Source: Lineus longissimus (taxonomy: Eukaryota > Nemertea > Pilidiophora > Heteronemertea > Lineidae). Taken from it: a stretch of DNA of 64,000 bases. The translations under genes were made by a program, and so were the position numbers. Below the pieces are notes generated by a model. It ran no database searches, was not told where the DNA came from, and saw nothing but the letters and a program-made list of their open reading frames with translations. The number at the start of each line of letters is the position of its first letter. The first letter of the stretch is position 1. The DNA is taken from NCBI RefSeq assembly GCF_910592395.1, contig NC_088308.1, forward strand, positions 4,712,001 to 4,776,000, in the 5' to 3' direction. Below are positions 1 to 12,749 of this stretch, in pieces.

Positions 1-89
1 ATCCCTCTCCAAAAGCGGTTGGTGGTGGGGCTTCGTGAAAGATGTTAATTCGCATGTTGTTCCTAAATGCCCCGGGTTCAGCTGAAAAC

Positions 90-331
90 GTAATGGTAAG
101 TTGACAAATTTAAGGTTGTTGCTGATGACCAAACTCCTTGGTGAGTTGACCAACTTTGAAGTCAACTTACCAGCTTTAGATTTGTCAGTTTACGATTTGA
201 ATTGGTCAGCGTAATGGTAAGTTGACAAATTTAAGGTTGTTGCTGATGACCAAACTCCTTGGTGAGTTGACCAACTTTGAAGTCAACTTACCAGCTTTAG
301 ATTTGTCAGTTTACGATTTGAATTGGTCAGC
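90..331. repeat. Perfect tandem duplication of a 121-bp unit
   Basis: Two 121-bp units, 90-210 and 211-331, follow each other with no difference that I can see. Each unit contains an internal inverted repeat: GGTGAGTTGAC and GTCAACTTACC face each other across about 10 bp, and GGTAAGTTGAC near the unit start is a further partner. Perfect identity implies a recent duplication, or an assembly artefact that doubled one unit. Confidence 0.95.
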
Positions 332-914
332 AGAAGGCTGATAGGTTCATGTCAAACCACACAAAACATGTTTTGACTCGACTTGGTGGTCGCAATGATG
401 GATTGATTCACTGCCGCTCCCGCCAAACAATCTGGCGAATAGAGAATTACCACCCAGGGGAGCGATTGCCGTCAGAGTAAATGTCCGCAATGATTATCTT
501 AGAAGCGGGAAGTGGAGAATAGCCAACTGGTTATCATGGTCACCGGAAGAGAATGGATCACATTTACGAGTGGCGTAGGTAGAGTAGGTGGTTGTGGGGT
601 GGGGAGTGATTACGGCCGTGTTTATTAGACGAGATATTAATGCAACTTAATCCAACAGATGAGCAACAGGCATGGTTACTTTCTGTGCATCAATCTCACA
701 GATACACTCCCGGATATACTTTAAATGCCTTCTGGGATCTAAAGTTTGTTGACATAAAAACTTTTGCAATATCGGAATATCTCAACTTCATTTCCTCTTC
801 AAATCAGCAGGTGCAGTTGTTAAACATTGTCGTAGGAATTGCCGGGAGAGAGTGCCGGTCAGTCTGCGCCCCGATTAGCTGACAGATGGTTATTTGCTCA
901 ACCACTTCGTAGTG

Positions 915-1000
915 GATTTGAATATACTCCACCTCTCGACATTTCAAACGAATCAAATTTTGTATCCGGTGTAGGAGTACCCAAAACCTGTATCTCAGGA
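915..1000 (+). repeat. Dispersed repeat family R1, copy 1
   Basis: This copy contains GAATATACTCCACCTCTCG and, downstream, GTAGGAGTACCCAAAACCTG followed by TATCTC. Both blocks recur in inverse orientation near 17.6 kb and 22.5 kb. One frame reads GV-x-KTCISG in copies 1 and 3, which may be an accident of DNA similarity. Family unknown. Confidence 0.6.
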
Positions 1001-1201
1001 TCCTTTGTAATGGGACTGATTTCAGTGCTTCGTTTCTCGAGCCAGGATTTTCCATAGGGTAGGTTGTTGAGTGTATAGCCAAATACATGTAATAGGAACA
1101 AACGAAATGATGATAATTCTGTTAGCGCCAATAACTCCGTCCCGAAATTTCCCAATTCGCCCATTAGTGATTATAACATCGAACCAACAATATCAGCGGC
1201 T

Positions 1202-1392
1202 GTTACAATCCAAATCACAATTGACATCCCGTTAATCGGGTCAATGGCGCGTCAGTGGCGCCTCATTGACGCGCTACCAAGCGCGTAGGTCGCGCGTAAT
1301 TTACGCGAAGAGATCGAGATGAACGCGTCACTGGTACGTTGCGCGTCACTGACGCGAAGCAGGAGGGATGTCATTTGTGACTTGGACTGTAC
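1202..1392. mobile_element. Short inverted-repeat element (MITE-like), G+C-rich core
   Basis: The left end reads GTTACAATCCAAATCACAAT and continues to TGACATCCC. The right end, reverse-complemented, reads GTACAGTCCAAGTCACAAAT and continues TGACATCCC, so about 28 bp match with roughly four differences. The core is rich in GCGCGTCA/TGACGCG words in both orientations, giving further self-complementarity and a base composition unlike its surroundings. It encodes nothing. I could not define a target-site duplication. Confidence 0.7.
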
Positions 1393-4043
1393 TTTCTGCC
1401 TCTAATTTTGTGACGCTTGAAAATCATAGAAATATGACAATATGCCTGAGGAAATAGTAAATACATTTACACGATGTTACCGCAAACGCAGATGGACCGA
1501 TGTTGATGGTACAATAGTCGGTACGCAGTCGCGTATAAACTTAAATACGTCGTCGCGTGAATCCCCACCAACACAGACCGCCATTTTGAATCCAGCACTC
1601 CACAATTCGTGGAATGGATTACAGGCGGGAGAGAATCATAGCGATCGGTCACAGCCTATGCACCCTAAAAACTTTACACAAATTACACTGGCACGTTCTT
1701 TTTTTATACTTGTATGTTCAGGTGCTCTGCGCGTTTTCGGTTGAACCTCATGGTGTGCTAAGAATCTGTCTGGCAAGAGAGATATCATTTGATCAGCTTG
1801 TAGAATGCACGACCCGCCCCCTGTTTTCTGCGAAGTAATAGTTTTCAGCGATTGAAGTAGTTTTTCCTTTCACTGGTTTACATCTTCTTGCACTTCCAAT
1901 CGGCGGCAGGAAAAACGAACCCTTTGAGTCATACATTTGTTAAATGAGGTTTGTTCAACATGACTTGATGTTGATTGCAGTCGGTGTTCAGACTCTAGTG
2001 TAATCAGTAGAACGGATGGGAGAAGGTGGAATCTGGGTGCAAATAGATGATTGGGATTAACACTCTCTGTACAGTGCTCTTACAAAAAAGGTCTTGCAAG
2101 ATTGCCGTCTCAACTACGGATTTCGTTACAGAAAGCGTCTAAATCGTCTACCTACGCTGGTACAAATTTTGTTCATCACGAAGAAAGACGCAATGAAGGT
2201 TTTTACACCATGAGCAGTAACAAAATGTTATCATACATAGACCAGAAATAACAACATGACACTCAGATGCGTACATCATAAGGACGTCATCAGTCAGAAA
2301 TTCGTTGAATGAACTTGGCAGGTTTAACATTTAATGAAGGCTCTGGGCATATTTCTACTATCACAGGAACTGCCTTGCGCTGGGATGAAATTGGTATAAT
2401 GATTGTGTGCAGAAGAGACATGGACTGCTTGAGATCGCACCTTGTCACCCAAGGCACTGAGGTATAATGAGGGACGGTAAGGTATTGGAATGTTGAGCCT
2501 GATTACACCTCAACGTAAATACGATTGATCCGAATCTTCGCCAAGGTGTGTGGTGTAGAAGTAGAAAATGTCTCCCTGGAAAAAATGTCCGGCCCTATTG
2601 TTTCTTACGGATTTTGGTATGTTGTTCTCTTGAGGAGAAACCAAGCGGGATCCAATCAATAGACGACGAGAGGCAATCATACTGATATAGACAATAACTG
2701 ATAAATGCAGTTTTATATATATACAGTAGTCCGAATTTATTCTTGATTATGGTTGATACTCACTCTCTAAGAGGTTTAGAAAAGCAACCCATAAAAAACT
2801 ACAGAAAAGGTAGGCTAATAGGAAGAAACCTCATTTTGTCGACAATGATTGTGGCCACATCAGTCATTTTTATTCTTTGACAGCCCTTTCTACCAATAGA
2901 CGCATCGAATGACATCTGATATCACTGATATCACAATATGCCATTGATGCATACGTAAACAGACTGTCGGAGGACTGACAAATGCAATATCATTGTCACG
3001 CGCTAGAAGCCGGTCATGTGAATCAGCAAAGATCTGACATTGATTGGAAATTAACGCCCCATCCCTGCAATATGCGCTGGTTTTATCATGGCCGGGTACA
3101 TGAAGATGAGATAACCAGAAGACAAATGCCAAGTATTTGTCCACAAAAGGTTTCCAACATTCTCTGCAAGAATAGAAATCACCATTTTCTCATATACACC
3201 GGTGTAATGTTTTTGAGTGTTTCTGTTTTTGAGTGTTTCTCCTCATTGTTTGGGAACGCTCAAAAATAGATCGACAAGTTTTTCTGTGTATCCCCCCTAT
3301 TGAAAAGTCGTGGTCTCTCTAGCTGCCTATTGTTTGGAAACACTGACACATGGGGAACAACCACAGATGTTACACCGGCGTCACAAAAGTCGCATGAGCC
3401 CGAAAGGCTGGGGTGTCTGTAAACCGAAGACCGAAGACCGAAGATCGAGATGATCAGCAAAGCAGCAAATGTCACTTCGTCAGATTCTGGCGCAACATGT
3501 ACATAATGTAAGTGTTGGCGGAACCATCACAAATCGCCTTGACGTTCAGACATACGAAACTTCCTGCTTGAAACCTCAGGGAATTGTATTTTCTAAACCT
3601 CCTACCGCATACCCGCCGATTTAAAAAAAACGGACGCTTCTAAAGTAACGTCCTGGTGTAACTAAATGTACCCCTTGGCCATGGCAAGACATTCGAGTTG
3701 TTTTCTTAGATATCTACGGAAAGTGAACGAAACTCGGTAAACATTTAGTTCAGTTCATGTTGCACCGTGGGCTTATTCTCGAAAACTTTGTGTCCACATG
3801 TACACTTCTTGGGGCAGAAACTGTTTTAGAGTTAGGATACGACATTTCTAGACAATAACGTAAATGTAGCTCTAGACGCTGTTCATGGAAAAGGGAATAT
3901 CCACAATTGATTTATCGGGTTGTGATTAAAGCAAATAAACTGCCATTGGCATCAGCACAGTCTTATTCTTCTCAGTTCTCAGGAACAATAACTTTATCCA
4001 TATCTTGACACCTCCATGCAAAATAGAATTAATAACCTAGTTT

Positions 4044-4108
4044 TTTTTCTTCATAATAATCACAACCAATTAACCTATTGCTTTCACAGTGATTACTATG
4101 AAGAAAAA
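4044..4108. repeat. 65-nt hairpin with 20-bp stem
   Basis: TTTTTCTTCATAATAATCAC at 4044-4063 is complementary to GTGATTACTATGAAGAAAAA at 4089-4108 with one mismatch; the loop is 25 nt. Size and geometry would suit a microRNA precursor or a tiny foldback element. No conserved seed is recognised. Confidence 0.6.
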
Positions 4109-7100
4109 GATAAACCCACGTATTCAACCCACGCTGCACGTTACAATTAACTTACAATCCTATAAAAATGGCATTATTCGACGTTTATAAGAAAATTCCA
4201 TTTGGATGTAATTCCTTTTTTTCATCATTGTGTCACACACAATTGAAGCTAATGTCATTGATATATCTGTTGTGGTCACTCTATTCGGTGATTACTGTAA
4301 TAAATTCTAAAGCAGGGCTGATATAAATTTAGTGACATTTTCAGTCATTTTTCACTTTTCACCTCTCACGTTTTGCTCATCTCTTGTCATTTGCTTCTGG
4401 TCTCTGGATACATTTATGATAAGAATCGGGTCTTTGACATGGATTCACATCGTTTGGCGCGATCAACGACCTAGAAAGGATTTTAAAGTATCGGATGTTC
4501 CTTGTTCCTGTTCCCTGGTTCTACGAACATGTTGGTTAATGGTTGGCTTTTCACCGACCAGAGTGTCTCCGTGTTTGTTTACAAATGCTTCGGTCGTATG
4601 GATGGCACAAGCAGCCATGCAAGCGTACATGAACTTGTCGAAAAAGACCACTGCCATATGTTGGAAAGGTTGAAAGTCAAGATGTCTGAGTAAAGCAAGA
4701 AACCAACGAAGCGCCGTTACGCAGTTGCTATAGAATTAGGGTATATACGGTAGTTTAACCAATCTAACACCGCTTCATTGTAGACTCCCTGGGCAGCCCA
4801 TCGCGTTATCCTAACTTGGTCTCCGTTTATGGTGAGGAACGAGGCCGGTCCACTGCGTCCGGCGTGTACTACATTATAATGTCTTGACCATTGAATAAAT
4901 TGGTGCCACCAAACCCCTATCCAACAAATCACAAAAGTACAATTTTATTGAAAGATTCTGACCGAAATTAGTCGAAAAGTCGAATGGCATCGAACGACCG
5001 CACTCGAATATCGGTGAAACTGGATATTTTATCTTTAATAGTCATGTGAAAACATGTTATTGGTTACATGTATTCAGAGTCATAATCTCACCGGAGGGAA
5101 GGTGTTTTATTGTTCAGATCAGCTCCGAATACGTAGTTCTAGCCGCTCTTGTCACCAATATTTTAGGTCCATTAAGTCGAGGCACATTTTCCTGGGAGGT
5201 TGTTTTTACGGACAGTGAATCTAAGTATATGCATCATCATGAGACAACAATAACGACTAAAACTTCGATCCTGCCGGCACTGCTCACGTTTGTAGACGGA
5301 GTCATTTTTAGTCATTCGTACATTCCTTTCTAATGTTTACCATTAGGAATAAAACCAACGAAGTTGCCGGAAATAATTTTTATGGCGAAACCGTTAACTT
5401 GAAACTTACTAATAGATCCGCAAGGCCCTTGTCAGAATGGTACTATATACATCGTTTATGTCGAATCTTTATGCGCCACAAGGGATAAAAGTATCTAGAA
5501 CTTAAATCGTCCCAGTACCACGAAAGCCCAATTAAGTTATGTTGCTTTAGATCTGTTGACAAGGAGAAGAGAGCATGTAAACTGACGACTATGGTGAGGC
5601 ATTTGTCCGGCACGTTCTCAGACTAGCGATGGGCAACGCGCTTTAATATTCGGTCCCCAAGGAGAAATGCTCAAATAATCAGCGGTGGCCGGGTAGAATC
5701 CAAAAGCTGTTATAAGTGACATCATTATTTTCAGGTGTCTGGTAAAATGCTCTTATCATGATGAATAAGGTGATAACATCACATAATTATAAAGTTCCCG
5801 CAAAAATAGTTGCACTTTAACCACAAATGTATAACTGACTTATTCACGAGAACATCCAATGTGAAGTGCAGTTACTTTAGTTCATTATTTTACTCCCAGG
5901 TGGTCGAATCATTTCCTTCAGTCCTGCAACCTTGCGGCAACTCGTGAACTAAAATAGTAGATGATTGTTAGATTACTATTGTCAATATATCTGGTTTATG
6001 AGTAAGTATTTTGCGGGGACTTTTGGTTTGTGAAGTAAGCGCGTTACTTATATCGATGAGAGCATTTTTACTCTTGTCCCAAAATGTCGTCACGAATTCA
6101 GTAACTAAGCCTCTTTGGATATGGCTCGCGGCCTAATCTCCCGAAACAAAACAAGATTTTGTCTCAACCTCAGGCTATTCTGTCACCTGGAAAGCCTCGG
6201 ATGTTATCTCCGCCATTGCGTTGGGCGAACCACTCCGAAAATCCACTAACGATATTAAAAGCCACCCAGTTTCAAATGTGAGATATTTCAACTCATTGCA
6301 AACAATAATCAGTGAAGTTAACATAAAAACAAAATGGCAAAATGTTAGACTTCAGTCATATAACTCATATAACAGTGATGTCGATCCTTGACCTTATTCG
6401 TAAACAGAACCTAGATAACCTAATATAATGGATGTGAAAGTCAATGCAACATCCATTCAACATCAATGGGTGATTACGCATAAGCCGATTTCGGAAAATA
6501 GTACGGTTAGCTATTGATTAATATCGGGAAGATTTCTTACCGAGCGGAAACATGCTGCATCAAAGGCTGGTAAACGAACGCTTTTTGACAGGAGATGATT
6601 TTATTAAATGATATCGTTTAGGATTTATTTTTCTCTCCTAGTTAATAACTTTGAGATAAGTCAATGATAAATCAATGTCGCATACCCGCGGACACACCGT
6701 CTTTCGCGCGGAGAACGATTTGCGTGGAAAAGCCAAGAAGACACAGCAAAAGTTGCACTGACGAGATTGTCTAGTTCGTCTTTCTCATCGTGAGTGCTAC
6801 ATCAACACCAAAAACAACATTTACGCTTCATTCAAAACATTGGTCTTATCTTGTTATGGAAAAACTAGTTTTTGGATTGTCCCTATCTCGAAAAGGAGTT
6901 CATAGTGTTATCGTATTTGCTGTAGCTTACATGTTTGATAATGAAGCAAAGATAGGAACCACTAAGGTATAGTTTCTGTACTTGATCAAAAGTACTATTT
7001 ACCGACCAACAGCGATATCAAAATCAAAATGACGGTAGATGTACTAAAGAGCAAAGTGTAAGTATCTAGGCAATAGTAACTGCTTGAGCTAACAATTGTT

Positions 7101-8943
7101 ATAACATGACAAATACATTCCTTCATCCAGAATGATTGCCCGCAAGACTTTTCTCGGTGTCTTCTTCAAATAATTTGTGCTGACAACCCCCATCACTTAT
7201 GCCCGTTTTCCTGACTAACTCTTTTTTTGAGTCTCGATCGCTTGAAGACAATCGGCACGGCGTGAATTGGCGTATATCGTTTCATTCCCAAACCGAGTTC
7301 TTGCTCTCTACGGTGTCTCAAAATTGCCGTTCTCGAGAACCAATTTGCCGTAATTCGCTAGTGATTTGCCACGAAATCGCGAGGTTATTTTTTATTGTAA
7401 GGTTATGTGGCAGGCGACACCAAGGACCTTTGCCTAGAATTGCAACGCTGACTCAATGCGGTGAAGATGATTTGGAACAACAACAGAGCAACAATCTTTA
7501 TTATTCTATGGTCTACATGTATCCTCTGGGCTGCAATGTTTTTAAAGCAATGCAATTCTGTCATATTTAGCATTCATTGTTTATAGCAGAGCTATCAGTT
7601 GCCGTGCATTCGTCATGTCCATTTTTATTTCCGGAAAGTGATCCATCATTTTACGTCAATTGTGGTCGACTGCGCATCACAACACGATGACTTCCGGCTT
7701 CTGCCTCGGGCTAAAAACCGCGGCAAGGATAATATGTTGCTTTGTTGTCATAATGAATTGTCGATTCAATGTGAACAACAGCGAGGCAAGTCTTCCTGTT
7801 TGGCAAACAAGGATTCATTTTTTTCAATCAAAAGAACCGAATCTTATCGGCCTTCAAGCCATTCTGACTACATAAGTGTTCTATAACGTATTTTTAAATG
7901 ATACAAAAGAGCCAAGTGATTCTGTATTATTGGATCAGAAGTATGTGTGACAAAATACTAAGCAACCTTGGATGAAATTATGTTTTGGTTTCGCACTGCG
8001 ACACCTCACGGTATTAATCGATTGAATTCTATAACAACAAAATAGAAAGCAGGATTAGCTGGTATGTAGTGGTATACATGCTTCCCGAAATTGGTGGCTT
8101 GCATTGGAACTAATTTTTTCCCCCTTGTCCGTCATCAAAGGCATTCAAGTGAGTTGGTCAACCATGGCTATCTCCTTTGTCCCTCCACCATGAGGCCTAG
8201 TTTCCCCTTATGACATCATTATTTCGGACACTCAGCGTCCTATTTCTGGAAAGGTGTATAGAATGCGATAATGGTGGCCGCACGCCCCTCAAAAATGATT
8301 ACGTTTTTTGCCATTGCTGGCTAAGGCATATCAAGCCCTGTGAAAGCAGTTTCGTGGGGGTGCCTTGATAACCATTTGTTAACATAACATCACACAACCA
8401 GTGTCCATCCGGTAACTTGAACAATCGCATGCACAACATCTTGTAGTAAATACTCTGCACTGCACTCCACAAAATCAGTTCATGCATACTTTGCAAGTTG
8501 TTTGCTATCCGCAGGACAAACCCACGGAGCTGGGATATTTTGGATCCAAATCATGCTTTAAGAACCTCTATTTGGCTCAAAAGAACACAACGTTATTTCA
8601 TTGGAAGACTCAAACAACACAGTTATTCTCACATTATTGAAACTTCTTTGTCCCGCCATTGTCGGCTTCTCCCTTCAGAGATATTTACGACATGCGTAGA
8701 TTGTCTTGAAGATGAATGTTACTTTTTCTTCGGTATTATTCCGCACGAGCACGTTTACCAGGAACGTATATCACGCTTAGAGGTCGATTTATTATCGAAT
8801 AACAGACAGGGACGGGGGAGACAAATATAACCATCTTAGAGCAATCAATGGAAATATCCAATTATCTCTGAATACATCATCGGATTTACTGCAACCAAGG
8901 GCAAGCTGACGCCTTTCCTTTAAGAAATTAATACCTCGTTGAT

Positions 8944-9031
8944 GGTATTGGTTGTCTCAACAAAGAGCGCGAGGGTGGAGCTGAAATGGAGGCAAAAATC
9001 TAGACGTCACACCGAGCATTTTGGCGAAATG
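8944..9031. repeat. Dispersed repeat family R2, copy 1
   Basis: It begins GGTATTGGTTGTCTCAACAA, matching 53,785 (one change), and carries AGGGTGGAGCTGAAATG followed at a distance by TTGGCGAAATG. At 53.8 kb the second module is present as its reverse complement, so the two copies differ by an inversion of the inner part. Confidence 0.55.
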
Positions 9032-9292
9032 TTAATCTGCCAAATCAAAATCGTGAATTTTAGACTGAAATTTTCTAGAAATATTCGCTGATAGCAAAAT
9101 AATGAGGCGCGTTAATTTACGGTAGTTTACAGTAACCATAGAGAAATGATGGTCATGTCGTTAGTTGGCGCCGCGGGACATCGTTATGACAAACTGGAAT
9201 ATATTCCTGATTTTTCAACTTTTCGAAGTTGCGCCAGAGAGTTTCTTGATCCCACAGATGGCACATGCATGGTCTCCGATCAAAGACAAAAT

Positions 9293-9470
9293 TATTTTAT
9301 GCGATTGGCTCATGCGTAATTAATTTTGGTTGTCCCATTCGCAGTTAATCTGGCAAATGGAAGGTGTGACGGGTGATGACATAATACGCTGTTACCCCTG
9401 CTGCCTGCCTGAACAACTGCAAAAGTAATCACCACGATAAGGTATGCATGAGCGAAATCGCGTACGAAGA
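9293..9470. mobile_element. Foldback repeat family R3, copy 1
   Basis: The copy shares CATTCGCAGTTAATCTGGCA (then AATGGAA) and a right end TATGCATGAGCGAAATCGCG (then TACGAA) with the element at 49,701-49,853. The left side, CGATTGGCTCATGCGTAAT, is an imperfect inverse of the right end. It is more diverged than the copy at 49.7 kb and encodes nothing. Confidence 0.6.
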
Positions 9471-10299
9471 AAATCAAACAACCAAAGACAAAATTAATTA
9501 ATTTGGTACATCAGAAGGTTTACTGACCTGATAAGAACACAACACCTCCGCGTCAATGCGATATTATAAGGACAGTTCCAGGAAGCTTTACGTTTTCGAG
9601 GTATTTGTTGAAGTCGTAGGATTTTATAGCTCTGATTGATGCGCGGTCATCGCCCCTGCTAGCCTGCGGTCTTGTTCTGCAACACCTTTGTTTGCAAGCT
9701 TAGCACTAGTATCGCATTCGGGTTACTTAGTCTCAATGGACCAAGAGTGGGTGTCGGCATAATAGGTTGTATATTTATGGCGTGAAACAAATGCTGAGTT
9801 CGTTCAAATAAGCCATGGAACAATCATCTCATTCTATCATTAATGAAATGCACAATAAGTGAAAGTCAGGCGCTGTAGCCTGTTTGATTCATAATGATAT
9901 TAATAAATAACACTTACATGTACAAGCGCCCGTTCGCCTGAAAATTCACCTATGTTCAAAAGCGCTTTTAAAACTGTCGATATGCTCATCGGAAGAGCGT
10001 TCTACATTCGGGTTCAAATACTATATAATTTTTTACGCCAGACATGATCAGTGATTGACTGTCTGTCCTTGAATAAACGCTAAAATTGTGATGCCACTTC
10101 ATGGGATGAAAAAAACCGCTCAGATTTATGAATGATAACGTACGATAGAATTTTACCGGGCCATTCAAATCTCCCCATTTTCATAAACGTTTCTTAGTGA
10201 CAGGTTGTCTTTAATAAATAGAGAAAGAGCAAAACTGTGTGGTTTAATATCGCAGAAAATGTTTCGTATTGGTTTGACTTACATTTGCGTACACTGTTT

Positions 10300-10680
10300 T
10301 TATAAACCCTTCAGCCAGATTTTAAATTTTTGCAGTTCAGGTGAAAAGTCTTAAACGGAATAAACTTAACAATTCATTGTACTTTCATCGCTCTCTTGCA
10401 ATCCAGTCATTCTCAACTTACACCATCACCATATTATACTAAGAACTCTTCACTGAAGTAAATCATAGGTTTGTCTTTGAGTAGGGCTTACAAAATAACA
10501 ACAACAAACAAAAACAACAACAAAACCAGTACGGCATTATTTTTTAGTGTAAATGTACTAACCTGGATAAGCAGCAAATTCTTCAGAACCTGAGAGTCTA
10601 TAAGCCATGGTCAGCTGTGTCACTAAGGCCAGAAAGAGTACATTCCAAAACGTGATTATTGTCCTATGTCCCATTGTCAT
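10300..10680 (-). CDS. Small secreted protein: signal-peptide exon and possible terminal exon
   Basis: Exon 1 (10,563-10,680, 118 bp) starts at an ATG directly after an in-frame TAG. It encodes MTMGHR, a hydrophobic core TIITFWNVLFLALVTQL and TMA before a likely signal-peptidase site, then YRLSGSEEFAAYP, and ends at a CCAG|GTTAGT donor in phase 1. A possible second exon (10,300-10,349) begins after a TTTAAG acceptor in matching phase and reads DFSPELQKFKIWLKGL before TAA. Together they give a 55-aa precursor with about 29 aa mature sequence, no cysteines and no dibasic cleavage site. Exon 1 looks real; exon 2 is much less certain because its acceptor is weak and the true next exon may lie further downstream. 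The peptide has a faint resemblance to neuropeptide F (a YP, then ELQKF) but lacks the C-terminal RPRF, so I do not assign it. Confidence 0.45.
10497..10526. repeat. Interrupted (CAA)n low-complexity tract
   Basis: A run of AACAACAACAAACAAAAACA type, lying in the sequence 3' of exon 1 of the small secreted protein on the opposite strand. Confidence 0.8.
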
Positions 10681-12749
10681 CTATAAGTCGTCTCAAGTTC
10701 TTCAACTTTCTTGAACAAATAATTGCCCGAACTATACTTTTTACAACGACTCCTTTAAAAAATGGCGTTAATGATAGAGTACAGCAGACTCGCTTTAGTT
10801 CCACTACAATTAATTTCTAGATAGATCAGATAACTTAGTAGCGCCGTTAACACTGCAAAGTAGAACCTGCAAAATCGACCCACTTGATAACAGGTTTTAT
10901 TCAAAAAAATATCCTTCTGAAAGATAGTTAAAAGTCAAAGGACAGTTGAAGATATCCAAAAGAAGTTTCAGTCAGTAATAACTTAATTACTCGAGAAGAT
11001 AAACTATCTTTCAATGCAACTGCTTTTTACTGAATAGATACTGCTTTCAAGGTTTCGGAGGATGCTCTCTCACGAAGTAAACTCCCTGCTTACGTGTCTA
11101 CGGCGCGATGCCAATCTGGTTACTGGAGATTGTGACAAGCGCGGTGTGTGACAGGCCAGGGGAATATAATATGGTGTCGCGAATGGTGTCGCTGACGGGA
11201 TAGTGCTGTTCCGTCGATAGCATTTTTTCCCCTCAGGCCGAAGGTACTTGGGTGACCTCTTTTCACTAAACTGAAACTGTAATTGTGTCGCCACAAATAG
11301 TAATGTTACACAGCCCGGGGCAGCCGGCTTCAGTTGACGCCGTGAAAGAGCTTACTCCCTTTCTTCAGCAACGGTTAAACCTTTACCCTAAGGATAATCT
11401 AGTAATTTGCCACATCACTATCTTTTGGATAATTGGATCTGGTCACATTCCTGAGTTCAACTAAGTACATTTGGCTAGAACGATATGAAAAACAGTAGAG
11501 TCGGCCGCTCATCGATCGGCAGTGACCTTTTTGAAATATCAATTTACAACAAACCGGGCCATCTTACGATTTTGTGAAGAACTGCAGTTAGTTTCAGATT
11601 TACCGCAGTCTTATGAAACCTCACTTCAGGAGACTTCATACATCACACCAGATATGTCAAAGGAAGACTTGAAACATGATCGGGGGGGGGGGGGGGGGAA
11701 TAGTGGTCTTCATGTGACTATAGTATGCGCAGTTGCTGAGGGCACGGTCGTGCTTGATTCAGCAATGATTATATCTTCATACCCGCGTGAATAGTTTCGA
11801 TATACTCTGCGATAGGAGATACCCCTGTCGGCGACTCTGTAAATGTCATCTAACCAACCTACATCTCCCTGGGTACTGTCTCCCTTTAGATGGCTTCCCT
11901 TTTCTTAATAATACTCCCATTCTGATTAAAAATACTTACACCTATGAGGAAACAGTGCATCTATCAATTTTCAAAACCCAATTATATTCCTTTTGAAAAG
12001 CAGTCTCTTTCACTTTAACAAAGTAATACCGCTATATATACACTGTACATGTATGTGTGTTGCCGATGTTTACTGTTTTTAGGTGTTGTCATTTACACAA
12101 GCTCTATTTTACCAAAAAATAAAATGCAACAAACCCCGCAGAAACTGCTCTATTCTTGTAGAAGGAAGAAAAAATCATAAAGAAACCGACTACAAAGACG
12201 ATAGGATGTCGAGCAACGTTGTGATTATGTTTTCATATTCTATTTAACATCTATGCAAAGTAGAGTTACCAAAAAAACAGAATATTATAATTTCATAAGA
12301 ACGGCGAGAATTCTTCTTCTTTTATATATATCTATACTTCATTCCGTAATACTTATTGAAGAATACGATATAAGAAAGTGTTACCGCGTTGGGAAACCTA
12401 CTGAATATGAGAGGAATTACCTGTTAGTACATTGTACACAGGTCCATGCACACACAATTTCTTTTCTTGTAGTAGGCCGTTGGGTCCCTGGTATTTTTAG
12501 GACAGGTTTTGTTGTTGTCATACGCATTTCTCCTTTGACTTTGTGCAGTCTGCAAGAAGCATACATTTTCTGAACCTAAAGTGTTAAATACACTGAAATA
12601 GTGAATTGTCAGCAGAAAAACAACCTGATTGTCCTTTCCTTCACCTAAGGACCGTCGCAAATATTCTGTAAAACTTCATTGGCCTCTTGGGTATTTCTTA
12701 GACGACCTCTTAGATTTGGCTTGAAAAAATTAGTTTTTTCATTGTATCA
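10681..12749. other. Intergenic stretch between the secreted-peptide exon and the P450 gene
   Basis: It would contain the upstream region of the secreted-peptide gene (transcribed leftward from about 10.7 kb) and the 3' flank of the P450 gene. Open frames here are short and low in complexity. One G17 homopolymer lies at 11,682-11,698. No repeat element or RNA gene is recognised. Confidence 0.5.
11682..11698. repeat. Poly-G run (17 G)
   Basis: Uninterrupted G17, one of six G/C homopolymers of 12 or more in the window. Such runs can form quadruplexes and are prone to length error in sequencing. Confidence 0.95.

Larger units (their letters stand above)
332..10299. other. Long stretch without a convincing gene
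   Basis: No reading frame here combines protein-like composition with good splice sites or a recognisable family. The open frames, up to about 120 codons, are scattered over both strands and overlap, as expected by chance. The stretch holds an inverted-repeat element near 1.2-1.4 kb, dispersed repeats near 0.9 kb and 8.9 kb, a foldback copy near 9.3 kb and a hairpin at 4.04 kb. Short exons cannot be excluded. Confidence 0.5.

Noticed and set aside
4463-4932. Two adjacent minus-strand frames, one with ITRWAAQGVYNEAVLDWLNY, the other with FDKFMYACMAACAIHTTEAF
   Set aside because: They could be a decayed gene or element remnant, but no family is recognised and the junction between them is unsupported.
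6964-7058. Possible plus-strand exon ending AAAGT|GTAAGTATC
   Set aside because: Open for about 25 codons only, with no plausible acceptor and no partner exon.
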